The position numbers and the translations under genes were made by a program. This document shows, piece after piece, positions 26,517-34,329 of a stretch of DNA of 64,000 nucleotides. The stretch covers positions 62,001 to 126,000 of the forward strand of contig JAEWCC010000019.1 in assembly GCA_023390815.1 (NCBI GenBank), read 5' to 3'. The number at the start of each line of letters is the position of its first letter. Positions within the stretch are counted from its first letter, which is position 1. Origin of the DNA: Bacillota bacterium (lineage in GTDB: Bacteria; Bacillota; Clostridia; Christensenellales; SZUA-584). Below the pieces are notes generated by a model. It searched no databases, was not told the origin of the DNA, and was given only the letters and a program-made list of their open reading frames with translations.

Positions 26517-27157
26517 CGTACGCCGCGCACATTGCCGTAGAGTGAGCCCCGGATGCTGCTGGAATGCAGATGGCCGTATACGACATCGGTTGCGCCATAC
26601 TGCTCGAACAGATTCGTAAATAATGTCGGCGCACCGCCCGCATCGGCGGGAGGGAAATGCATCATACAGACGAGCCGCGCTTCGGGCGCGGCTTTTTTGG
26701 CGTGTTTCAGCGAAAGCTCCAGCCGGCCTGCTTCGCGCACATACAGCTTTTCGTCCTCGGCAGGGTCATATTGCTTGCTGCCCGGTACCGTCCATCCCCG
26801 TGAGCCTGCAAATACATAATCACCGAAACGACGGCTGGTGTTCTGCAATACGTATGTTTCGTTCGACAGCAAGGACTCCACCTGGGAAAGCGAGCCCCAC
26901 CAGTAATCGTGGTTGCCTTTGATGATCAGTTTGACGCCTGGCATCGCGCAGATTTCGTTCAAATCCACCCGGGCTTCGTCAAGGCGCATCGCCCAGGAGA
27001 GATCTCCCGGCAGCAGCACAATATCACCGGTTTTTACGGTATCAAGCCAGCTTTCCTTGATTTTAGCCCAGTGATCGTCCCAGTGCTCGCCAAAAATATT
27101 CATGGGTTTGGGCGCAAACCCCGACAGATGCAGGTCTGATATTGCGTAGATGTTCAT
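26462..27157 (-). CDS. Calcineurin-like metallophosphoesterase
   Basis: 231 residues with the full metal-binding set: ISDLHL, PGDLSW, KGNHDYWWG, a later MMHFPP and GHLH. Such enzymes hydrolyse phosphomono- or diesters with two metal ions; the substrate cannot be read from sequence. The start overlaps the stop of engB by four bases (ATGA), so it is the third gene of a lon-engB operon. Its 3' end overlaps the end of lonB on the other strand by 55 bases. Confidence 0.88.
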   Translation of the reverse strand: MNIYAISDLHLSGFAPKPMNIFGEHWDDHWAKIKESWLDTVKTGDIVLLPGDLSWAMRLDEARVDLNEICAMPGVKLIIKGNHDYWWGSLSQVESLLSNETYVLQNTSRRFGDYVFAGSRGWTVPGSKQYDPAEDEKLYVREAGRLELSLKHAKKAAPEARLVCMMHFPPADAGGAPTLFTNLFEQYGATDVVYGHLHSSSIRGSLYGNVRGVRYTLVSCDATEFKLVKII

Positions 27158-27744
27158 GGCGTCAGCGCCTTTTCGATTTGTTCGATCAATTCCTCACTGC
27201 CCGTTTTTTCGAGCGAGGAAACCGCGATAGCGGGGTAGTCCACACCACCGCTCACCGCCTTCTTGATTTCGGCCAGCCTCGGCTTGCGCCGCGTTTTGGG
27301 AAGCTTGTCGGCCTTGGTGCAGACGATGATGACATGCAGCCCAAAGTGCGCAGCCCAGGTAAACAGCATACGATCATTTTCGGTGGGATCGTGCCGGATG
27401 TCGAGCAGAATCAGCAGCGCGCGCAGATTTTCGCGCGCAGCGGCAAAGTAGCCTTCAATCATGCGCGGCCAGCTTTCCTGCTCTGTCTGGGACGCTTTGG
27501 CAAAGCCGTAGCCCGGCAGATCGACGAGCAGGAATTGCTCGTTGATGACGAAGAAGTTGACAAGACGGGTCTTTCCTGGCGTTGCGCTCGTCCGGGCGAG
27601 CTTCGAGTTATTAGTTAAAAGATTGATCAGCGACGATTTGCCGACGTTGGACTTTCCGCATACCGCAATATGCGGCATGGCGGTATCCGGCATGTCGCTG
27701 GGGTTCTTCATGCTTTTAAGAAATTGCGCTTTTTTAATCTGCAT
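27154..27744 (-). CDS. engB: Ribosome biogenesis GTPase YsxC/EngB
   Basis: 196 residues. The P-loop GKSNVGKSS, the switch-region DLPGYG and the G4 motif CTKADK are all present. EngB is an essential GTPase needed for assembly of the 50S subunit. It lies 10 bases after lon and overlaps the phosphoesterase gene, matching the common Firmicutes order lon-engB. Confidence 0.94.
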   Translation of the reverse strand: MQIKKAQFLKSMKNPSDMPDTAMPHIAVCGKSNVGKSSLINLLTNNSKLARTSATPGKTRLVNFFVINEQFLLVDLPGYGFAKASQTEQESWPRMIEGYFAAARENLRALLILLDIRHDPTENDRMLFTWAAHFGLHVIIVCTKADKLPKTRRKPRLAEIKKAVSGGVDYPAIAVSSLEKTGSEELIEQIEKALTP

Positions 27745-27754
27745 GCGTAGCCTT

Positions 27755-30064
27755 TCAGGGGTTAATGGCGATGCCGAGCACCTCGCTGAGCTCGGATACG
27801 GGCAGGAAGCGAATGCTGCGGCGTACTGTTTCGGGCATTTCGCCTAAATCCTTCTCGTTGCCCGCGGGAATGATGATCTGTTTGATACCGACCTTGAGCG
27901 CGGCAAGCGATTTCTCCTTAAGCCCGCCGATGGGTAATACGCGACCGGTCAGCGTAATCTCTCCGGTCATGGCGATATCGCTGCGCACCGTGCGCCCCGA
28001 AAGTACCGATACGAGCGCAGTCGCAATCGTGATGCCGGCAGAAGGGCCGTCCTTGGGGATGGCACCCTCGGGCAGATGGATATGGATGTCCGTCGTATCG
28101 ATGAAGTTCTCGTCAATGGACAGGGCGGCACAGTTGGCACGCACATAGCTGAGCGCAGCTTTGGCAGACTCCTGCATGACTTCACCCAGCTTACCCGTGA
28201 GCACGAGATTCCCTTTGCCATGCATTTTGATGGCCTCGACGACGAGCGTTTGGCCGCCTGCTGCGGTCCACGCAAGCCCCATTACGACGCCGACGCGATC
28301 CTGCTTCTCCGCTTCGGTCTGCGAGAACACCGGCGCTCCAAGATAGTTATGCACCGTATTGATCGTGACGGTCAAACTTTGCTTTTTGCCTGCGGACAGG
28401 TCTACCACGGACTTGCGGAACACGGTTGCAATCTTGCGTTCCAGCTCTCGCACACCCGCTTCGCGCGTGTACCGGCGGATGATCTCCAGCAGCGCGTTGT
28501 CGCGGATCGAGACTTCGTATTCGCTCAGTCCGTGCTGCTTCATCTGCTTGGGGACCAGATGATTCTTCGCGATGCCCATTTTCTCGGCTTCGGTATAGCT
28601 CGAAAGCTCGATCGTCTCCATGCGGTCGCGCAGCGGCCCCGGGATGGCGTCGAAGCTGTTGGCCGTGGTGATAAACATCACATGTTCCAGATTGAACGGC
28701 AAATCGAGGTAATGATCGCGGAAGGTGTTGTTGATCTCCGGATCGAGCACCTCGAGCATCGCTGCGGCGGGGTCGCCCCGGAAATCGCCCGTCATCTTAT
28801 CGATCTCATCAAAAAGGAACACGGGGTTGATGCTGCCTGCCTGTTTGACGGAGGATATGATGCGGCCGGGGATCGCGCCGATGTAGGTTCTTCTGTGACC
28901 GCGAATTTCCGCCTCGTCACGCACGCCGCCAAGCGAGGTGCGTACGAACTTACGGCCCAATGCGCGTGCAATGGAGCGCGCGACGGAGGTCTTGCCCGTG
29001 CCGGGAGGCCCGACAAAGCATAATACCGGCCCGCGCAGGTCCTGTTTGCGCTTTAAAACCGCGAGGTATTCGATGATGCGTTCCTTGACCTTTTCGAGGC
29101 CGTAGTGGTCTTCGTCCAGCACGGCGCGCGCGTGATCGAGATCAAGATTATCCGAAGTCAACACGCCCCATGGCAGATCAAGTATCCATTCCACATAGGT
29201 GCGGATTACACCCAGTTCCGGAGAACCGACCGAGAGACGTTCCATACGGGAAAGCTCTTTTTCGGCCTTCTCGCGAATCTCGTCGCTGATATCCAGCTTG
29301 GAGAGGCGCTCCCGCAGCTCGTCCGCGTCGGACTGCACGCTGCCCGTTTCGCCCAGCTCCTTTTGAATCGCGCGCATTTGCTCACGCAGCACATACTCTT
29401 TCTGGGACTGGTCAATCTGCTTGCGCACTTTACTGCGGATATCGTTTTCGATGGTAGCGATCTCAAGTTCGCCCGAAAGGATATTGACAAGCAGTTCGAG
29501 CCGAGCAAGTGGATCGATGCTTTCGAGTATTTTCTGCTTGTCCTCCAGACGGAACAGCACGCTCGACGCGATCACGTCCGCCATCTGCCCTGTGTCATCC
29601 ACGTTGTTGACGGAGGAGAGCGTTTCGGAGGATACCTTGCTGCTCATGCTGATGAGCTGTTCAAACAGGCTCATCACCATGCGCTTTAACGCCTGCTCTT
29701 TTGCGGTATCTTCGGAATCGCTTTCATAATTCAGCTGCTCCGTTTCGACCTCAAGATATGGCTCGGTTTGTGCATACTGTACAACCTTGGCGCGGTATAT
29801 ACCCTTGACGAGTACGCGTATGATATCGCCCGGCAGCTTTAAAATCTGCTTGACCTTGGTGACCGTTCCGACCTCATAGATATCTTCCGGCGAGGGATCG
29901 GAGATCTCCTTGTCCTTCTGCGCAGCGAGAAATATAATCTGGTCGTCCGCCATCGCGGCTTCCAGCGCGGCGACCGATTTTTCCCTACCGACCTCAAAAT
30001 GCAGCGCCATATATGGGAATACGATGACGTCGCGCAGCGCGACCATCGGCATTTTGTTACTCAT
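27755..30064 (-). CDS. lon: ATP-dependent protease Lon
   Basis: 769 residues from the ATG at 30064, which has GGAGG upstream; the frame is open a further 117 bases without such a site. The N-terminal LAN domain begins MPMVALRDVIVFPYM. The AAA+ module has GPPGTGKTS and FLFDEIDK; the protease domain has the Ser of PKDGPSAG and the Lys of GGLKEKSLAALKVG. Lon degrades misfolded and regulatory proteins. It heads the operon lon-engB-phosphoesterase and has its own promoter in the divergent region shared with degV. No CtsR or CIRCE element is visible. Confidence 0.95.
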   Translation of the reverse strand: MSNKMPMVALRDVIVFPYMALHFEVGREKSVAALEAAMADDQIIFLAAQKDKEISDPSPEDIYEVGTVTKVKQILKLPGDIIRVLVKGIYRAKVVQYAQTEPYLEVETEQLNYESDSEDTAKEQALKRMVMSLFEQLISMSSKVSSETLSSVNNVDDTGQMADVIASSVLFRLEDKQKILESIDPLARLELLVNILSGELEIATIENDIRSKVRKQIDQSQKEYVLREQMRAIQKELGETGSVQSDADELRERLSKLDISDEIREKAEKELSRMERLSVGSPELGVIRTYVEWILDLPWGVLTSDNLDLDHARAVLDEDHYGLEKVKERIIEYLAVLKRKQDLRGPVLCFVGPPGTGKTSVARSIARALGRKFVRTSLGGVRDEAEIRGHRRTYIGAIPGRIISSVKQAGSINPVFLFDEIDKMTGDFRGDPAAAMLEVLDPEINNTFRDHYLDLPFNLEHVMFITTANSFDAIPGPLRDRMETIELSSYTEAEKMGIAKNHLVPKQMKQHGLSEYEVSIRDNALLEIIRRYTREAGVRELERKIATVFRKSVVDLSAGKKQSLTVTINTVHNYLGAPVFSQTEAEKQDRVGVVMGLAWTAAGGQTLVVEAIKMHGKGNLVLTGKLGEVMQESAKAALSYVRANCAALSIDENFIDTTDIHIHLPEGAIPKDGPSAGITIATALVSVLSGRTVRSDIAMTGEITLTGRVLPIGGLKEKSLAALKVGIKQIIIPAGNEKDLGEMPETVRRSIRFLPVSELSEVLGIAINP

Positions 30065-30094
30065 GCGCAGCCTCCATTGAATGTTTGCTGATGT

Positions 30095-30123
30095 ATTATA
30101 CATGATATGTTTCCCAATCGCAA
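30095..30123 (-). promoter_or_regulatory. Sigma-A promoter of lon
   Basis: On the minus strand TTGCGA (30118-30123), 17 bases, TATAAT (30095-30100), ending about 30 bases before the lon start. Confidence 0.7.
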
Positions 30124-30197
30124 CCATCGGCATACGGCAGACCATCAATGCGCAAAGGCTCGCATCGTTCAACCATATCAATATATTCTTTTCGGCT

Positions 30198-30228
30198 TTG
30201 GACAGACAAAAGGAGCTTATGGTATAAT
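30198..30228 (+). promoter_or_regulatory. Promoter of degV
   Basis: A perfect TATAAT (30223-30228). The -35 candidate TTGGAC sits at a longer than ideal 19-base spacing. Confidence 0.45.
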
Positions 30229-30264
30229 CCGTCTGATATTATTTTTTCATCATTGGAGAGAAGT

Positions 30265-31104
30265 ATGAGAAAAGTCAAGATCATTACCGATAGCACCGCC
30301 GATCTGCCAAAAAGCCTCAGGCAGGAGCGCGGCATCGACATGGCACCACTGCATATCATCCTTGGCGAGGAGACCTTCCCTGATGACGGGAGCCACGCCA
30401 ATTCAGAGCTATTCACCTTTGCGGACCAGCACAAGACACTGCCTAAATCCGCCGCCGTGAACGAGTTCCAATTCACTGAAATCTTCAAGAATTGGCTCGA
30501 TCAGGATTACGATATCTTTTTCATGGGTATCAGCAGCAAGCTTTCCGCAACAATGCAAAGCGCGCTCAATGCCGCATCAGCACTGGACAAGGAACGGATA
30601 TCGATCGTCGATTCGCTCAGCCTCTCGACCGGTACGGGGCTGCAGGTGCTCGAAGCCTCCGATCTTGCAGAGCAGGGTGCAAGTTTGAAAGAGATCACCG
30701 AACACGCGCTTGCCATCCGCGGCAAAATTCAGGCAAGCTTTGTGGTCGACACGCTCAAGTACCTGTATATGGGCGGCCGGTGTTCGCGCCTCGCTTCCAT
30801 CATCGGTTCACGGCTGCAGATCAAGCCCAAGCTGGAGCTGGCCGACGGGGAGATTGTTCCGGGTGTAAAGTTTCGCGGTTCGCATTACATTCAGAAATAT
30901 TATGAGCAGGTAATGGCCGAGCCTGAGTCCATCGATCCCAAGCGCATATTCGTCACGCATTGCCTTTCGGAATACGCGGAGCAGGTAAAGAAATGGATAC
31001 AGCGTGATTACAGCTTTGAAAACGTGATGATTACCGAAGCGTCACCCACGATCTCCGTGCACTGCGGGCCGGGCACCATCGGCATCCTCTTTATCCGCAA
31101 ATGA
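30265..31104 (+). CDS. DegV family fatty-acid-binding protein
   Basis: 279 residues from the ATG at 30265 (GGAGAG upstream); the open frame starts 117 bases earlier without a ribosome site. Motifs of the family are present: TDSTADLP at the N-terminus, GISSKLSATMQSA and the central Ser-rich SLSLSTGTG. DegV/FakB proteins bind a fatty acid and present it to the FakA kinase for acyl-phosphate formation. No fakA is in the window. It overlaps the GIY-YIG gene by four bases. Confidence 0.9.
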   Translation: MRKVKIITDSTADLPKSLRQERGIDMAPLHIILGEETFPDDGSHANSELFTFADQHKTLPKSAAVNEFQFTEIFKNWLDQDYDIFFMGISSKLSATMQSALNAASALDKERISIVDSLSLSTGTGLQVLEASDLAEQGASLKEITEHALAIRGKIQASFVVDTLKYLYMGGRCSRLASIIGSRLQIKPKLELADGEIVPGVKFRGSHYIQKYYEQVMAEPESIDPKRIFVTHCLSEYAEQVKKWIQRDYSFENVMITEASPTISVHCGPGTIGILFIRK

Positions 31105-31352
31105 ACGACTGTGTGTACATGCTCGAGTGCGCTGACGGCACCCTCTATACGGGCTGGACAAACGATATTGAAAAGCGTCTGACGGCACACCAAAAAGGGC
31201 GGGGGAGCCGTTATACGCGCAGCCGTCTTCCCGTAGCGCTGCGGTATGTGGAACACTGCGCCGATAAAAGCGAGGCGATGCGCCGCGAGGCAGAGATCAA
31301 AGCGCTCAGCCGCACTGAGAAGCTACGGATGATCCAAACGGATCCCATATAA
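31101..31352 (+). CDS. GIY-YIG domain protein (UPF0213/YazA-like)
   Basis: 83 residues, a complete single GIY-YIG domain: YMLECADGTLYTGWT followed by KRLTAHQKGRGSRYTR and a C-terminal Glu-containing helix. Members of this small family are thought to be nucleases but remain poorly characterised. It starts within the degV stop (ATGA). Confidence 0.88.
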   Translation: MNDCVYMLECADGTLYTGWTNDIEKRLTAHQKGRGSRYTRSRLPVALRYVEHCADKSEAMRREAEIKALSRTEKLRMIQTDPI

Positions 31353-31358
31353 ACAGCA

Positions 31359-31384
31359 GGGCGGCCGATTGGCCGCCCGTTTTC
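31359..31384 (+). terminator. Terminator between convergent genes
   Basis: A perfect GGGCGGCC / GGCCGCCC stem with loop GATT followed by GTTTTC. It lies between two convergent genes and may serve the plus strand mainly. Confidence 0.75.
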
Positions 31385-31395
31385 TCAAACATGGT

Positions 31396-32493
31396 CTATT
31401 TCTTATATAAAAGCAGGAAGTACAATGCTGCGAGCAAAGCGAGCGCCGCGAGAATGATGATGAATATTTTAAGCGCGCTTTTGGGAGAACGGCCTGTAAT
31501 CTCGCCGGTCTGCCCGTTGATATAAAAGCTGTAGACTTTATTCTTAAAACGGTAGGAGGATATCCAGACGGGCAGCAGCATCAGCTTGTGGCGGATATCG
31601 GTGTATTCGGGGCAGATTCGTATTGCGCCGAGGGCGTCACTGCCACGTTTGACGATTCCCTGCACGTCATCGAATATCTCGCCCATCATGAACCCTTTCG
31701 CGCGTCCCCATACCGTCTTCAGACCGGCACCGTAGCGAAGTGCGGCAACGCCTGTCAGAAACTTGGGAGCAAACTTGGCCAGTTCGTTGAGCTTGAACGG
31801 TTCGATATTCTTGATGACGTCTTCGCCGATCTCCTGACCATCGCTGTACATGATGCCGCTGAAAGCCTTTTCATATGTGCCTGAAACGAAACGCCAGCGC
31901 AGTTTCTTAACCGACTTGGGGCGGGCTTCTGTCTTGCCGTTTTCGGTATGGGTATCCTGCTCGATTTCACGATAGTAATCGCCGGCTTGTCCCGTATAAG
32001 CTGTTTTGGTTTTGGCATCGAAAGACCAATAGGGGATATACACGCCCGAAAGCGTACCCGCGGTGTATTCCTTTTTCAGTTGGAACGGCGCAAGCCACAG
32101 GCGGCGAATCCAGCGCGTGAACCGCGCGCCCGCTCCGTTGACGTCGATCTTGAACGGAACGATTGCGTCGGGTCGAAGCCCCGGCAGCTCGTCTGTGACG
32201 GTAAGCTGTGACGACGCGCAAAGCGGGCAGGCCAACGGCGTTGTTTCTTCGCCCACCACAAGTTTAGCGCCGCAGCCGGAGCAGCGCAGCACCTTGACTG
32301 GGAAGCCCCAATCCTGGCGTGATAAATCGGCTTCCAGCGCCGAAAAATCGAAGTCCTCTCTTTCGCCCTCCGCGCAAACCGCCTCCTCCGCGCCGCAATG
32401 CATGCATTTTACTTTGCCACTCTGCGCGTCGTATGCCATTTCCAACCCGCACGAAGGACACATGAAGCTGTTCATGTCCGCCTTGTTGCTCAT
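31396..32493 (-). CDS. Zinc-ribbon membrane protein of unknown function
   Basis: 365 residues from the ATG at 32493, which has AAGGGG upstream. Two zinc-ribbon pairs lie at the N-terminus (CPSCG, CMHCG) and two more follow near 70-100 (CSGCG, CPLC). The middle is a conserved region rich in aromatic residues (YIPYWSFDAKT). One C-terminal membrane helix (about 338-360) and a short basic tail follow, so the protein is a tail-anchored zinc-ribbon protein. Similar proteins are widespread in Gram-positive bacteria without a known role. It is transcribed alone, converging on the GIY-YIG gene. Confidence 0.75.
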   Translation of the reverse strand: MSNKADMNSFMCPSCGLEMAYDAQSGKVKCMHCGAEEAVCAEGEREDFDFSALEADLSRQDWGFPVKVLRCSGCGAKLVVGEETTPLACPLCASSQLTVTDELPGLRPDAIVPFKIDVNGAGARFTRWIRRLWLAPFQLKKEYTAGTLSGVYIPYWSFDAKTKTAYTGQAGDYYREIEQDTHTENGKTEARPKSVKKLRWRFVSGTYEKAFSGIMYSDGQEIGEDVIKNIEPFKLNELAKFAPKFLTGVAALRYGAGLKTVWGRAKGFMMGEIFDDVQGIVKRGSDALGAIRICPEYTDIRHKLMLLPVWISSYRFKNKVYSFYINGQTGEITGRSPKSALKIFIIILAALALLAALYFLLLYKK

Positions 32494-32606
32494 ATTCACA
32501 CCCCTTTGTCGTATAGTGACACTTTTCCTTATCATAAACGATTTTTGCCGCAATATAAAGGAAAACTTTGGCCGTAATCGCGCGAGATAAAAAGTTCGCG
32601 TACAGG

Positions 32607-32635
32607 TTGTTAATTATTTGAACATTATATATAAT
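32607..32635 (+). promoter_or_regulatory. Sigma-A promoter of the hutP-cmk-plsC-ispH/rpsA operon
   Basis: TTGTTA, 17 bases, TATAAT. It lies about 30 bases before the likely hutP-like start. Confidence 0.7.
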
Positions 32636-32666
32636 GATATTTCAGACAAGCATGCTGGAGGAAGAT

Positions 32667-33080
32667 ATGATCATGCCGGGAAGCAAGGACGTGGCGAAAG
32701 CAGCAATACGGCTCGCGTTGTCATCCAGCCGGGAGGACGAAAAAACGCTTAAGCAGCGGTATGCCGAGAAAAACATTCAGGTAGCCGCGGTGGATTTCGG
32801 CGGCGAGTTTCTGGCATCCGTGATGCGCATCGTGGAATGCTGCGTGGTCGCAGCCAAGCGCGAAAATCTCATCGGTGAAACGCACCATGAGGAGGGCGCC
32901 GTCGCAGGTGCCGCGCGAGAAGCAATATCGCAAATCACTTCCAAAGCAATCGGTCTCAACGTGGGCGGAAAGATCGGAATCGCGCGTTTCGACGAGCATA
33001 TCGCAGTGGGCATATTCTTTGGCATCGGTCTGCTCCATCTCAACGAGGTCGCCATCGGCCTCGGTCACAGGGTGATATAA
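32667..33080 (+). CDS. HutP-family RNA-binding protein
   Basis: 137 residues from an ATG with GGAGG at 32657-32661; another ATG lies two codons later and the frame is open further upstream. The protein resembles HutP: a helical N-terminal part, a His-rich GETHHEEGAVAGA segment that could hold the ligand or metal, and a C-terminal GLGHRVI. Bacillus HutP is a histidine- and Mg-dependent antiterminator of the hut operon. No hut gene is near. It heads a cmk-plsC-ispH/rpsA operon and overlaps cmk by one base, so its target is open. Confidence 0.7.
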   Translation: MIMPGSKDVAKAAIRLALSSSREDEKTLKQRYAEKNIQVAAVDFGGEFLASVMRIVECCVVAAKRENLIGETHHEEGAVAGAAREAISQITSKAIGLNVGGKIGIARFDEHIAVGIFFGIGLLHLNEVAIGLGHRVI

Positions 33081-33745
33081 TGATCAACATTGCGATTGAC
33101 GGCCCATCGGGAGCGGGGAAGAGCACGCTCGCTCGCGCCATCGCTAAAAAACTTGGAATTCACTATCTGGATACCGGTTCGATGTACCGAGCGGTAGCGT
33201 ACGCCGCGATCCATGATGGCATCGATATTCGCGATGCGCAGCAGGTGCAGCATCTGATTGACCGGATCGATTTGCGCACAGAGTACGAGGGCGACGAACA
33301 GGTCAATTTGCTTGAAGGCAAAAACATCATGCCCTATCTGCGCACCCCGGAGATTTCAAAAGCGGCTTCGGATATTTCCGCGCACCCGTGCGTGCGTGAA
33401 AAGCTGGTTGCCATGCAGCGCGAGGTAGCGAGACAATACGATGTGGTGCTGGACGGACGTGATATCGGCACCTATGTGTTGCCAAATGCCGAATATAAAT
33501 TTTTTGTGACGGCGGACCCCAAAGAGCGCGCGAGGCGCAGACATACCGAAATGCAGGATCAGGGGAACCCGGCAGACCTTGAAAAGGTGCTCGCAGAAAT
33601 GATGCAGCGCGACCAGAATGACTCTACACGCAGCCTCGCGCCGCTTAAACAGGCGGATGATGCCGTGCGGATCGATACGACCCATATGGATATTGATGAA
33701 GTGCTGGCGGTGGTGTTGTCCGGCATGAGACAGGAGAGAGTATGA
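33080..33745 (+). CDS. cmk: Cytidylate kinase
   Basis: 221 residues. Cmk phosphorylates CMP and dCMP from ATP. The P-loop DGPSGAGKSTLAR is at residues 6-18, DTGSMYRA follows near 32, and GRDIGTYVLPNA is central. The start overlaps the hutP-like stop by one base and its stop overlaps plsC by four. The order cmk-plsC-ispH/rpsA is a common Clostridia arrangement. Confidence 0.94.
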   Translation: MINIAIDGPSGAGKSTLARAIAKKLGIHYLDTGSMYRAVAYAAIHDGIDIRDAQQVQHLIDRIDLRTEYEGDEQVNLLEGKNIMPYLRTPEISKAASDISAHPCVREKLVAMQREVARQYDVVLDGRDIGTYVLPNAEYKFFVTADPKERARRRHTEMQDQGNPADLEKVLAEMMQRDQNDSTRSLAPLKQADDAVRIDTTHMDIDEVLAVVLSGMRQERV

Positions 33746-34329
33746 TCTACCAGATCTTAAGGTTTATCGGCGCACCCGTGATCTATCTGCTTTTCTTCCC
33801 GAAAATCATCGGCAGGAAAAATACCCGGATTAAAGGGAGAGCCATCATCATATCCAACCACCTGAGCATGTGGGACCCGCTGCTCATTTCCGTAGTATTC
33901 AGCCGCCATATCTACTGGATGGGCAAGATTGAGCTTTTCAAGAATCCCATCGCGCGCTTCTTTTTCAATCTTGTCAAGGCGTTTCCGGTGCGCCGCGGCG
34001 AAGGCGACCTTGCGGCAATACGCCATGCCTTCCGGGTGCTGCGCGACGGCAAGCTGTTCGGTATTTTCCCTGAAGGTACACGCATCAAATCGGGCGCACT
34101 TCGGCGATTTGAGCCCGGTACATCCATGATCGCGCTCAAAAGCGACGCGCCCATCGTTCCCGTATATCTGAAGGGAAGCTATAAACCTTTCCGCAGAATG
34201 AAACTGATCATCGGCGAACCCATACGGCTTGCCGATTATGTGGGGCCCAAAACCGACCAGCAGGCGGTAGAAGCCGCAACCACATTCCTTCACCAAAAAA
34301 TTGAGGACCTGCAAAACACCAAAATATGA
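33742..34329 (+). CDS. plsC: 1-acyl-sn-glycerol-3-phosphate acyltransferase
   Basis: 195 residues. An N-terminal hydrophobic segment precedes the acyltransferase motif NHLSMWDP (HxxxxD) and the later FPEGTR. The enzyme makes phosphatidate from lysophosphatidate in the membrane. It overlaps cmk and ispH-rpsA by four bases each, in a fully coupled operon. Confidence 0.92.
   Translation: MIYQILRFIGAPVIYLLFFPKIIGRKNTRIKGRAIIISNHLSMWDPLLISVVFSRHIYWMGKIELFKNPIARFFFNLVKAFPVRRGEGDLAAIRHAFRVLRDGKLFGIFPEGTRIKSGALRRFEPGTSMIALKSDAPIVPVYLKGSYKPFRRMKLIIGEPIRLADYVGPKTDQQAVEAATTFLHQKIEDLQNTKI

Noticed and set aside
28076..29023. Plus-strand frame of 315 codons opposite lon
   Set aside because: Lies wholly within lon, with the composition of a GC-skewed shadow and no recognised motif.
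32063..32590. Plus-strand frame opposite the zinc-ribbon membrane gene
   Set aside because: Antisense shadow; the minus-strand gene has CxxC motifs and a proper start.
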